A DNA stretch of 64,000 nt, from positions 372,001-436,000 of the forward strand of contig JAKJXP020000013.1 of NCBI GenBank assembly GCA_022225965.2. The letters run 5' to 3'. Every line of letters starts with the position of its first letter. The stretch's first letter is position 1. The DNA comes from Diatrype stigma. Taxonomy: Eukaryota > Ascomycota > Sordariomycetes > Xylariales > Diatrypaceae. The translations under genes and the position numbers were made by a program. Shown here one piece after another: positions 22,392-32,519 of the stretch. Below the pieces are notes generated by a model that made no database searches, was not told the DNA's origin, and was given only the letters and a program-made list of their open reading frames with translations.

Positions 22392-25300
22392 GAGAATGGT
22401 ACACTACAAAACACCAGGGAAAGCCTCCATCATGTCGTACGCATAGCAGCATAGTCAGTAGCTTTGGGTGGGGAGTTTGATGGTAGCGATTGGCTACATT
22501 TACTGGCGATAACGCATACATTGTCAAGGCATCCATTCGGGGTCAGGTCAAGAACAAGGGGTGCGGGTTTGCTCTTGGAAATTGCTTCTTGATAGATAGG
22601 GGGGAGGTAGTCAGTTCCACCTCTATCGTACCCCAGCTGCTGCCAAATGTGAATCAAGTTGACCAGCCAGTCGGCTAGCTATTGACGTTTTTATCTCTAT
22701 CGTAAATTGACTGGGTGACTGATTGCATTGATTGCAGAATACCTAAGTGTAGAAGACAACTAACTACTTAGTTGGTCGTATTTCCTTAGACACTAAAGTG
22801 CTACTTAACATCTAATATAATGTATGTTTATAGTGGTGACTAAACACACAGCTGCTCTAAGAATCAAATTTACTTGCGAGGTCGAGGTAGCCTTTATTTT
22901 AGTGTATCAAGTTAAGTACCTATTTGACTTCCCAGCCTGGCCATACATCATAGACAAATCCGTCATATCGACAGCAGTGTTGGTGGATATTATCCGTCTT
23001 AGTGAACAAGAATTTTGACATGCGGGAAGGGGAAATGGGATTTTAAACTGGATACTGACAGAAACACTGGAAATGAACGGGGGGAGAGAGTAAGGGGAAA
23101 GAAGAAAATAGGGGGAAGGGGGAAATACAAGGAAATGGGGACAAGGGAACAGAGTACGGGGGACAGAGGAAGTAAACCAAATGGTTACTTGAACTTCGAA
23201 AGTAATGCTATAAGTAATGCTACAAGACGTGTACATAAATCTATGCCACTTGGGTTGTCAAGGGGTCCGATTCTGGGTCCTTTCAGTGACGTATTATAGC
23301 TAGCTCTTTACGCCAGCCTCGTAGCAGCTGCGTCTGAGCTGCTCTCCAGCTTAACATATTGAATCCCTTGTAGCCCGTTTGCATCGTTCCCTCTGCGCTA
23401 GCCCATCACACTGAGTTAGGTAGGAGAGACTGTTGAACCGGTGTGCCATCGGTGGCTTCCCCTCCTTTTAACGGCCACACAATAATTAGATCAAGTTAAT
23501 AGTTACTTCGAACCATACATACCACGTTATATACGACTATCTAAGCTGCAGCCAGAACTAAGTACGGGTACTGGTTTCCGTCGAGTAAACCTAGGAAATA
23601 GGCAGAAGTATATGAGCCTGGTATCACTCTCATCTTCGCCTCTAAGTCTTATTACGAGCTTTCCCAATAGGCATGTTATCAGGTCTCATCAAGAATCTAG
23701 GACAGGACTGGGTAGCCATTTCTGGCTCATGCTATAACAGTAATAAACACGTTCTGATGACCAAAACCCTGAACATCAAGCCTGTGTTAGGTGAGTTGTT
23801 TCCATTGTGCTAGCCTCCGTGCCCTCCGTGAACACGCCCGGCGGGAGGAGTACAATATACAGGCAATCAAGGTCTACGATGTGACGTGAAGCTCGATAAC
23901 AACCATACTGCCCTTCGACACGACATCGTTTATTATATAATAGCATCAACCGAGAGTTGTGGATACTACGATATGAATCAAGGCACAGACACGGGCATTC
24001 ACTCAGGAATAGTACGACGGGCAAAGATGAGTGCCTTTGGGTGAGCTGCCTACGTACCGATATAGGAAAGTGTGAATTATCTGTTTCAATAAGCCTCTAT
24101 TTATACGTGATCATGTCGATCAGGTAGCTATGCAACCTACATTCATTACGGTATAATGATTTAGAGAATGGCTTCAGACCCCGAGGAGAAGGCACATATC
24201 TGATGATGACATGGGGTACCAAGTCCTTTCAAAGGCATCCATAGGGGGCCCTGCCTCCCCCCTGAGCGTATCACACAGCGATATTGCTATTACCCAAGTA
24301 GCGATAACCTCACGTAAAAATGGCGTTATATACTGCAAGATAGTGAAACCGGAAAAGAGTCTTGAAGCCCGGCGTCAGGGCTGTGGCGTGGTCATAACCG
24401 GACTACCGACGAACGTACACAGAACTTGCTCTCGTAGCTCTGGAGACAGCTCAGAGGTCACCGGGATTGCCGTGGACGGTATTGTACATAGTTGTCCTCG
24501 GACGGGTAGCCAACTCGCTATCGCCTAGCCATCACTCCATCCCCTATTAGCTAGCTTGGCTGTCACGACAGTGTTGTCCGTTCGAGGTATCATGAGGATC
24601 TAGCCTATCAATGAACGGTGAGCTATCGAGAAACGATAGGTCTGTGATAGGACATTGATGTCGTAAGGCCATGAACCCTAAGGGGATTCGCAGTGCCCCA
24701 GAGAGCGTAAGCTTGCTGGCGATTCCCTAGGACAGCGGGAAAACAAATGGAAGGATTCGATCTAGCAGCTTTAAATAGATAGTTGCGGTACGGAAGAACC
24801 CAACTACCTACTTCGTAGTTAGTACCTAGTTTTCTGTAGTCTATTCCCTCTTTCCAGGTTGCCGGTCTCGTCGTAATGTTTCAAGCTCTCGAGTCACGAT
24901 GGATGGATGGATGACCTAGTCGCTGCTGTTTCGTTTCAACGTCCACTATAGTCAGCAGTCAATCGTAGATCCGTACACAGGTCCGTCTATATGCAGTTGT
25001 AGGCAGGTATGGGGACCTGCCCCTTTTGGTTCGACATCGACCGATTTGATCGAGCTTTTCTCCCGGCCCGTCGGAGGCTCGGAGCAAGCCACGGGTGAGC
25101 TCGGCATATTAGATGGCAGTCCGTGCGGTTATGTAGGCATCAGGGGGGCCCAGCCAGTAAGCAAGGTGTGCGTGTGAAGAAGGTGAAGAACCTTCGCCTG
25201 TCATTCGTAAGACACCACAAAATGTGCATTCCTACATACATAAAAGCTGCCATCACTATTCATTCGAACTAGATTATGTATCATCCTGAGTACGAATACC

Positions 25301-25505
25301 CTAGCTCTTGAGGAGATAGCTTACTACAGGGCGAGCAGGCGGTCTAGATCCTGGAGATGCCTACACTGCTGCATAGGGTGGCAGGACGGATGGGAACGCT
25401 CAATAGCGAGGACCGGGTACTTTAATAGAAACAAACGGCTGCAGAGCCGCAGCATGCACGCCAAGCAGAGCTACCACGGCTACGCTGGATTCTGTGCAGG
25501 TAACC
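22392..25505. other. Gene-poor intergenic region
   Basis: No gene was recognised. A plus-strand frame of 105 codons with a true ATG (24211-24528) matches no family I know. A TACTTCGTA motif is at 24809. A small hairpin (CTATCG/CGATAG) lies near 24625-24641. Confidence 0.5.
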
Positions 25506-25514
25506 AACCTGGAA
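25506..25514. repeat. Left 9-bp target-site duplication of MITE
   Basis: AACCTGGAA lies directly against the left inverted repeat and is repeated exactly at 26062-26070 beside the right one. Confidence 0.9.
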
Positions 25515-25574
25515 CAATCCGCCTATACACACCGGACAAAAACGATATACACACCGGACATTAACCGCATTTGG
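25515..25574 (+). repeat. Left terminal inverted repeat (60 bp)
   Basis: Identical to the reverse complement of 26002-26061 across all 60 positions. Confidence 0.97.
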
Positions 25575-25773
25575 TAAGGTTAGCGCATTAGCCACCCGTG
25601 CCACACCTTAAGCCACCTTTAAGCCTGGCATCCTTTAAGTTACTCCCTAACATTTACCACTTATTACCTACCTATATACCTACTTACCTACACCTGCACC
25701 TATACATACGCCAGCGCCGCCATTGCGTAGCGTTGCAGTTGCGGGTTAGGTCCCGTGCAAAGATACGGGTTAA

Positions 25774-25807
25774 TTAGGGTTAGGATTAGTTTAGGGTTAG
25801 GGTTAGG
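25774..25807 (+). repeat. Telomere-like TTAGGG tract inside the MITE
   Basis: The units are TTAGGG, TTAGGA, TTAGT, TTAGGG, TTAGGG and TTAGG. TTAGGG is the telomere repeat of most filamentous ascomycetes. The tract is too short and degenerate to be a telomere end. Confidence 0.85.
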
Positions 25808-25810
25808 TCC

Positions 25811-25842
25811 GGGGGGTTTGGGGGGACGGTGGGAGTCCCCCC
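25811..25842 (+). other. G-rich hairpin and possible G-quadruplex inside the MITE
   Basis: Two runs of six G separated by TTT are followed by GGTGGGA and then GTCCCCCC. GGGGGGAC (25820-25827) pairs with GTCCCCCC (25835-25842) as a perfect 8-bp stem. Together with the adjoining GGG runs of the TTAGGG tract, the strand could alternatively form a G-quadruplex. Confidence 0.65.
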
Positions 25843-26001
25843 ATTTGGGTATATGTATGTAATTGTGCTGTGAGGGTATTGGTGATGTGTTGTTGTTGGG
25901 TGTATTAGGTAGTATAATGTATTAGGTGGTATATTAGGTGGTGTGTTAGGTGGTTTGTTAGGTGGTTTGTTAGGCTGTGAGATGGGCGATGTGGAGTGCG
26001 T

Positions 26002-26061
26002 CCAAATGCGGTTAATGTCCGGTGTGTATATCGTTTTTGTCCGGTGTGTATAGGCGGATTG
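26002..26061 (-). repeat. Right terminal inverted repeat (60 bp)
   Basis: A perfect inverted copy of 25515-25574, followed directly by the second copy of the 9-bp target duplication. Confidence 0.97.
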
Positions 26062-26070
26062 AACCTGGAA
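26062..26070. repeat. Right 9-bp target-site duplication of MITE
   Basis: AACCTGGAA, identical to 25506-25514. Confidence 0.9.
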
Positions 26071-27822
26071 CTATCGTGATCTCGATCCGCCCTTGACCTG
26101 GTCGCCCTTGACCTGGTCGCCCTTGGCTGCCCGACCGTGCTAACTTGGGTAGGTACCTCTGTATGTAGCAGGTTCGCCCTGTTCAATACCTACCAAGCTG
26201 CCAAGGTAGAGATAAATAGGTATTGCAGTAACTAACTACCGCTGCGGGCTGTTGCTGCTGCTGTTGCTGTGGTTGCTGCGGGGGGCCAGCGGGCTGACGG
26301 CGGACCAGCCAAGTCCAGGCTTGGTGAAACAACCCCCCCACCGAGGCGCTTTCCACATGGATCTGGCGCTTGGTCCTTCCTGTACCGAAGTATTCAGGAT
26401 TCAAACCTGGAAGTATTCGTGCAAATGGGAAAAGTTCCATTGGTAATTGGCAATTGAACATCTCGATGTTCTTCGCATACCGCATGAACCGAACCGAGCC
26501 GATAGACAGATAGAACCGGGCGAGCACGAGCAGGATGCGCAATACTATGGATATGCCAAGTGTTAATGTAAATCACGTAACCTTGCTATGTACTAGTTAT
26601 GTCTGTACATGTATGTAGTACTGATACAGGTACTAGTATGTATGTGAAGTTAAGAGTCTGGGTGACCAACGAGGTTTTTTCCCTTTCCCTTACCTAATGT
26701 TACATCGCAGCCACACTGACAAAAATGTCAAGAATGGGGTGACACGTAACTAACTAGACTGTAAGCTAACCATGTACGTGCCTTTTTCGTGTCTGCCCAG
26801 ATGCTACCTAGGTACCTGTTAACAGGTGCTAAATCCTTGTCGCTCCTTGGGGTGCTTGGCCAGTCGCAGGGCGTTGTCAGCTTCCAATTGTGAAATAAAG
26901 TAACTGAAAATCCAGTCCAACAAATCTGGAGACCTCGGACGCGCATGTTGTGACGGCGCCGGCGCTCGCTGACGGCGCTGCCCGGCTAACAATATGTAAT
27001 ATATGTGTGTGTATGTATATACCTACTATGTAAGTAGTTACCACGTACGAAGTAGCATGCGATGGAATTGGCACTGATAAGTTTCACCAGTACCGTTGTG
27101 GCATCTCCCAATCTCGGGTTTGAAGATGTCGCAATGCGTAGTGGGATCGATTGATGGCTCTCTGTTTGAGGTTATTCATAGGTTATTCATAGGTCATAAC
27201 TACTACATCTCACCTTCCAGATGAATAGAATTGTTTGTCTTCGATCTTGGGATTTTTTCTCCCTTTTGTCCAATACATTTCATTGTTTCCCGACTTGCAT
27301 ATGAACAAGGGGGTTGCTTGCTTCTGCCGCCGGCTGTCAGCAAGCTCAACGATAGTCTTGCTTGCATGGATGGATGGCGGCGACGCGCCTAATACGTAGT
27401 AACGCACCAAGTAGTACCATTGAATGGCCAATATCAAAATGAGATCTATCGTTTTCGGACACTAGATCCCAGATACATCTGAGCTAGACCGACATCCGGT
27501 TGGCGGTTCTGTACATTGTGCCTGGCTTATGCAGGTGTCCGGTTTTTCGGAGATATGGAACACGAGGTGAATGAGGCTGTGTCAAGCCTCCCTATATGTA
27601 GCATGCAGGAGACGCAAATAAAATAAATGCGCGAACACCACCTTGTTAGGTACTTCCATGGATAGGTACTTAGTCTTGAGATCCTGTGCCCTGTATCTAT
27701 CCTGCATGCTTCCTGTATGCTTCGTAAATAAGGCAGTAAACAAGCAAGTTCGTTAGGTACTCCGTTCATCGGTGAACTTGGACCGCTCTGCTGGTGCTGC
27801 TGGCGACTTGGCAGCTTGTGTC

Positions 27823-27857
27823 TTGCGTGTTGCGTGTTGCGTGTTGCGTGTTGCGTG
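27823..27857. repeat. (TTGCGTG)n heptamer repeat
   Basis: About five tandem units. Confidence 0.85.
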
Positions 27858-30010
27858 TGGTGTGCCAGTGTGTTTGAGGCTTGAGCCCACGCTTGATTTA
27901 CCAGGCACCTACAGTACATAGGTAGTGTACATACCTAAGTATTGTGCATACATACCACTTACAGGTGAGTTATGTAACCGACTTAACCGTCTTAATTGTT
28001 GCATAGATTGAACAAAATAATGATGGTACATATCACCATTCAGATAAGTGGCTGGTGCCATCGATGGACAGGCCTTTTGACACTGAAATAAGCGCTGAAT
28101 TGCGGCAAAGGGTCAAGCAGATCAACCACATGCAGTTCCCAATATGCCCCATAACCGCCTATCGCAGACGATCAGTTAGGACCGGCTGGGAAGGCTCCTG
28201 GCCGAATTAGGCCTTGATGCTTCGTGGAACATGGCGAGAAAGGCAAGAGAGGCATCGCCGGGTTCTTTGAGTGACGTGACTGGTGTTTCGAGTTTCAACT
28301 TGGCATGTGTTTGTGGTAACTCCATATGTACAATACCAGGTATGTAGTTAATTCCAGCTGTCGCATAACGATAGGTTGTCGGAGGTAAATGGGTACTCCA
28401 TAGTGAAAGCCCACCGACCCGGGCAATTATACCCAACGCAGAACCGAAGATACCTAATTGCCTATTGGTCTATGTCTTACAGGTAGGTAGGTGTAAAGCT
28501 GTATAAAGGAGATGCAGGATGGGGGTCAACTTGGTTATGGTAAATCGTGATTGTTAGATATTCTCGGTGTCGACCGAGGTGACTACTTGAAACCTATAGG
28601 TACCTAATTGGAAGCCGGTTTGTTGCACTGGTGGAATGTAAGGTGAGAACCCGTCTGACCAAGAGGGTTGGCTGCCGGGCCGGTTATCGTGAGATACGGA
28701 AGGTGGTAGGTACTAGGTATGTAGGATTGTGCTAGGGCACGCCAAAGACCATAAGAGCATTCAATGTTCATCTATGAGTCAACCTACCTACCTCGGCCAT
28801 ACCTGAAGCTATGCCTTCCTGTGATCTAAATACCTATTGCCAGCATCACCAGGCTTGCCAGCGCTAATATCAAAAGTCCAATCTGAGTTGTCTGTTCGCA
28901 GGTGGATAAGCAACCTAGAAGTACAGTGGTACATGACTGACTGACTAGGTAGTATGCAGTCGGCAGTCAATCTGAGGTTGTTTTATGATTTATGAAAGGC
29001 ATGTGATGTGCGCGACGCCTATCCTATCAGGGAAGGTTCCTGCTGATCTTGAACGTTGAAAGGCATTATGCGGGATTATGCTTGTGCAGAGCGTTGAGTT
29101 CTTCCAGGTTTGTTGCTAAGGTCGCTACGCTGGTATTGTGCAACAACTGGGTCATCAGCCTGGAGTCAGACCGGCGGGCAGGAGGCAGGAGGCAGGAAGC
29201 AGGATGGAAGCAGAAGGTTGGCAGTTGGGCGGGTCAAGCAACAACCGGCAGGACTTCATTCAGGGCAGTCGGGTTTATTTCCTGGCAGCAGTTCCACCTG
29301 GGCAGTTCCTACAAACGGGCCGCCGCGGGCATAGGTAGGTAGGTACCTGCCTGAACATTGGAAATCCCTCCTCCAGTCTCGGCCCCTCTCCCCATCCTGC
29401 TTCCCCGCCTTGATCTGCTGGCCATGGTCATATGTCCCGTCACCCCGTACCTACGGGTTAGGTAGCATGTCTTGTATGTGCCAGAATGAAAGTGGTGGTT
29501 TAATTGGCCAACCAGCTGACTGATAGCGAATGAGTGCTACAAGTGGTGGTTTCGGCAAGCACGCAAGCACGCAAGCACCAGACGCAACTTGCAAAAGCTG
29601 CCAACCCGCCTGCCCGCCAACCCGCCAACCCGCCAACACGAACTGGGCTGAACCTTATAGTTGACACTAATGCAGGGGTGAGAGATACTTACGTGCGGTG
29701 CTTACCTGTCGGAACCGTACCTACCTTGGGCACACATATGTAGGCCGGCATATATGAAGGATGGAAGGCAGGGACAAAATATTTCAATTCTCAACATCAC
29801 CCTTCAAGCCGGCGATGCGCCGAGGGAGGAAACCCGAGTAAAAGTGTGCAGCAACGAGCATATTTATATGACAGGCACAAAATTGGACATAAGGACTGCA
29901 CAATCACTGACCATACGAGGAATGACCAAGTCCCGTGTTATCCAAAAGTTATCCAATCACACCACTAGGTATGTATGGCTCGATTGGAGGTCTGGAGATC
30001 CAATGCATTC

Positions 30011-30052
30011 TGGTGCATCTGGTGCATCTGGTGCATCTGGTGCATCTGGTGC
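30011..30052. repeat. (TGGTGCATC)n 9-mer repeat
   Basis: About 4.5 perfect units, followed closely by a (TG)n tract at 30075-30100. Confidence 0.9.
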
Positions 30053-30071
30053 ATTGGTGCATACGGCTTGC

Positions 30072-30074
<3 letters not shown>

Positions 30075-30100
<26 letters not shown>
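30075..30100. repeat. (TG)n dinucleotide repeat
   Basis: About 13 uninterrupted TG units. Confidence 0.9.
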
Positions 30101-30102
<2 letters not shown>

Positions 30103-31585
30103 TTTGTGCCTGTATGTCTGTATGTCTGTATGTACAATGGCAATTCCCCCGTGTTACCCCTGCCTCCAGCTTAGCGTAATTTCCCTTCGTTTCGCTTAGG
30201 GTTCTGCTTGTAGTAAAAACGGTCCACAGGCCGGATGGGTGACCAGGGTTGGAGCCACCGGATTGGACCAGACGGGTGCTAGTGGGTGTTAGTGGATGCT
30301 GGTGGGGTGGTTCATACTAACCATTAACCAAATCTGCACCGTGGAGCGTGGCCCCCAAGGCCCTGTCCTGTCACCCTGCCGCCTGTCCCTCTCACTAATC
30401 GGCTCTGCAGTTAGCAGGTCCAGGGAAGTCCAGGGAAGTCCAACGCTGCTGCTGCCACTCTCCCAAGTCTCCAGGTCTCCCACTCACGCTTCTCCTGTCC
30501 CTGGGTTTCCGACCGAAGTCCCACTCCCTCGCCTTTCCCTCTCTTTCCAGGCAAAAGCACCAGGCAAAAGCAACCCATCCCCATCCCCATCCAAGTCTCG
30601 AACCACGCCTTTTTCGTACTCCCTCCCCGATTCTTCCTTTCGCTCCTGTTGGGCAGTCCACTCCTTTCCCTACCTCGTCTGCTCGTATACCCCCGTTCAC
30701 TGCCTGTCTCTCTTTCATTGTTTTGACTCTTCCCCCAAACTTACCCATTGTAAGCACACAACACCAACTCTAACTCTAACGAAAGCCTCCCATCTTTTTC
30801 CAACTGGACGGGTGGCCTACATTAGAGTCAGATCCGCTTGGCCCGACCGCCGAACAATACAACAATACGTACGAGCGATTCACTCAATCAAACAGTCACT
30901 ATACGCCTCCAGCCAGTCAGCCGGCCGACCAGTCTACCGACCGAGTAGCCCTCGCGTTCTCTGTGTCACGGGCCCGACCTGAACTGCTCGACTCAACCTC
31001 GGTCCATCCACAGCAAGACATCCTCGATTCATCGGGTCGTCTTCACCGCTATTGAATGTGGCCTAGGACATCACCATACCATCCTTAATTCATTCCACCC
31101 CAGATTTTAGGACGGCGCGGCATACGTCGATGCGGGCGAGCTGTCAACAAACTTAGTCACCTAGTCACAGCACATTGTCTTTCGGGGTTCTTTGACTGGT
31201 CCGTCTATCTCCCAAACCTTTGACCAACTCAAAGAAGAGAAACAACGCAGCATCTTAGCCCTCTTGGTTTGTCGGCAAGAAACATTCGGATTGGATCGCC
31301 AAAGAAGAAAAGATCGCCTTCCATCTACTTACATGTTTTCGACATCGTGATTATCGCTTCAGCTTTCCGAGAATCCATTTTGTTGGTTGGTCAACTCAAT
31401 AGTGCCGAGTGGAAAATACGAACGGGTACTTACAATCGCCCCCTAGACGGGATCCAAGTCGCAGTCACAGATCGCGCTTAATCTCCATCTCTCAAGGCGT
31501 TGACCGGTTTGAGAGTTTTCCATTATCAGTTTCATCACTTTCGTTATCGTTCGTTTCGATTCAACTCTCATATACCCAAAGAACC

Positions 31586-32519
31586 ATGATGTCGCTTCGA
31601 CGAATCACCATCGCCGCCGTCTTGGCCTTTGCCTCTCTGGCATCCGCCGGATTGCAACCCAGTCCCCAGACACCTGTTCGAGGTTCCGATACAGTGAAAG
31701 GCTGCTACAAGTCCAAGGGCGAGCTTACTCTGCAATCCGAAATCAAGGAGGGTGATTTCAACTCGAGGGGCAAATGCAATGAATTGTGCCGGAGTAAAAA
31801 TAAGAATGTCGCAGCCACTTCCCTCGATTCCTGCTACTGTGGCGACAAGTATCCACCCAAGGCCGACTTGGTCGATGATGACCAGTGCACCGAGCCGTGT
31901 CCTGGTATCAACACGGAGGCCTGTGGTGGTCTCGACACCTTCTCGGTCTACAATTCTGGTGTGAGAGTTAGTGTCGCCGACTCGGATATTGCCAGCTCTT
32001 CGTCTAGCGCAAGTTCTACTTCTACCGCGGGTTCGTCTACTTCTTCGACAGGTAATTATTTTCTACTTCTGAGTCTGTTCATGTCCTTGCTAATAAATTT
32101 AGCGACAGTCCCCACGGAGGGTGCGGAGAGTGCTTCAGCCTCGTCGACCGATGCCGCATCAGGTAGTTCCAACACCGTTGGCATTGCCGTCGGAGTTGTG
32201 TGCGGTATCCTAGCTGTTGCTGGAGTGGGCGGAGCAGTCTTCTTCTTTATGCGACGACGAAGGAACACCGAAATCGAGGAAGAGCACCGACGTAATGCTG
32301 CCGTGAATGCTTTCATCAGTGGTGGAAAGCCACCGTCGAGCAGCGGAGGTCTGTCGATGTCGGATTCCCGGCTCGACCCCGTGATGGTCAACCGAAGAAT
32401 GAGTGACGGCAGCATCGCTGACAACCAGGATTACTCGCGGAGAATTCTCAGGGTATGTGGTTTTGATATTGCGTTTGACGACGATGTTCTAACTTGGATG
32501 CTAGGTTACCAATGCATGA
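31586..32519 (+). CDS. WSC-domain cell-wall stress sensor, type I membrane protein
   Basis: The model is join(31586..32051, 32103..32452, 32505..32519), 276 residues. A signal peptide covers about residues 1-21. The WSC domain has eight cysteines (40, 64, 68, 83, 85, 101, 105, 113). A Ser/Thr-rich, probably O-mannosylated stalk spans about 132-178. One membrane segment lies at about 181-205 and is followed by Arg-Arg-Arg-Arg. The cytoplasmic tail ends DYSRRILR then VTNA, an ending I recall from other fungal WSC sensors, which fixes the last 5-codon exon. Such sensors sit in the plasma membrane, feel wall stretch and activate the Rho1/cell-wall-integrity pathway. The 51-nt first intron (CTAAT branch site) is in frame and stop-free; if kept it would add a hydrophobic segment in the stalk. 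An ATG three bases downstream is an alternative start. Confidence 0.92.

Larger units (their letters stand above)
25515..26061. mobile_element. 547-bp MITE, Mutator-like by its 9-bp target duplication
   Basis: The first 60 bp (25515-25574) and last 60 bp (26002-26061) are perfect inverted repeats. They begin CAATCCGCC and each contain two copies of TATACACACCGGACA. Exact 9-bp direct repeats flank the element. No transposase frame is present, so it is a non-autonomous miniature element. A 9-bp duplication fits the Mutator (MULE) superfamily, which is an inference because the termini alone do not settle it. Perfect repeats suggest recent movement or gene conversion. The interior carries a TTAGGG-like tract, a G-rich hairpin, and degenerate TTAGGTGG-type repeats (about 25900-25980). 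Confidence 0.9.
26071..31585. other. Gene-poor region and long leader/promoter of the WSC gene
   Basis: No gene was recognised. Several AGGTACCT palindromes (26151, 26810, 28598, 29341) and a TACGAAGTA motif (27046) occur, along with heptamer, 9-mer and dinucleotide repeats listed separately. The last 1.2 kb before 31586 is rich in C and T on the plus strand, as is common for long fungal leaders. A 228-codon frame there (30296-30982) is Ser/Pro-rich and probably an artefact. Confidence 0.5.

Noticed and set aside
25774..25807. A chromosome end or large interstitial telomere
   Set aside because: Only a few degenerate units, enclosed in a MITE and flanked by ordinary sequence on both sides.
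29949..30143. Minus-strand Cys-Thr-Arg repeat peptide
   Set aside because: Product of the TGGTGCATC and TG repeats.
30296..30982. 228-codon plus-strand frame upstream of the WSC gene
   Set aside because: Ser/Pro-rich translation of a C/T-rich leader, with no family resemblance.
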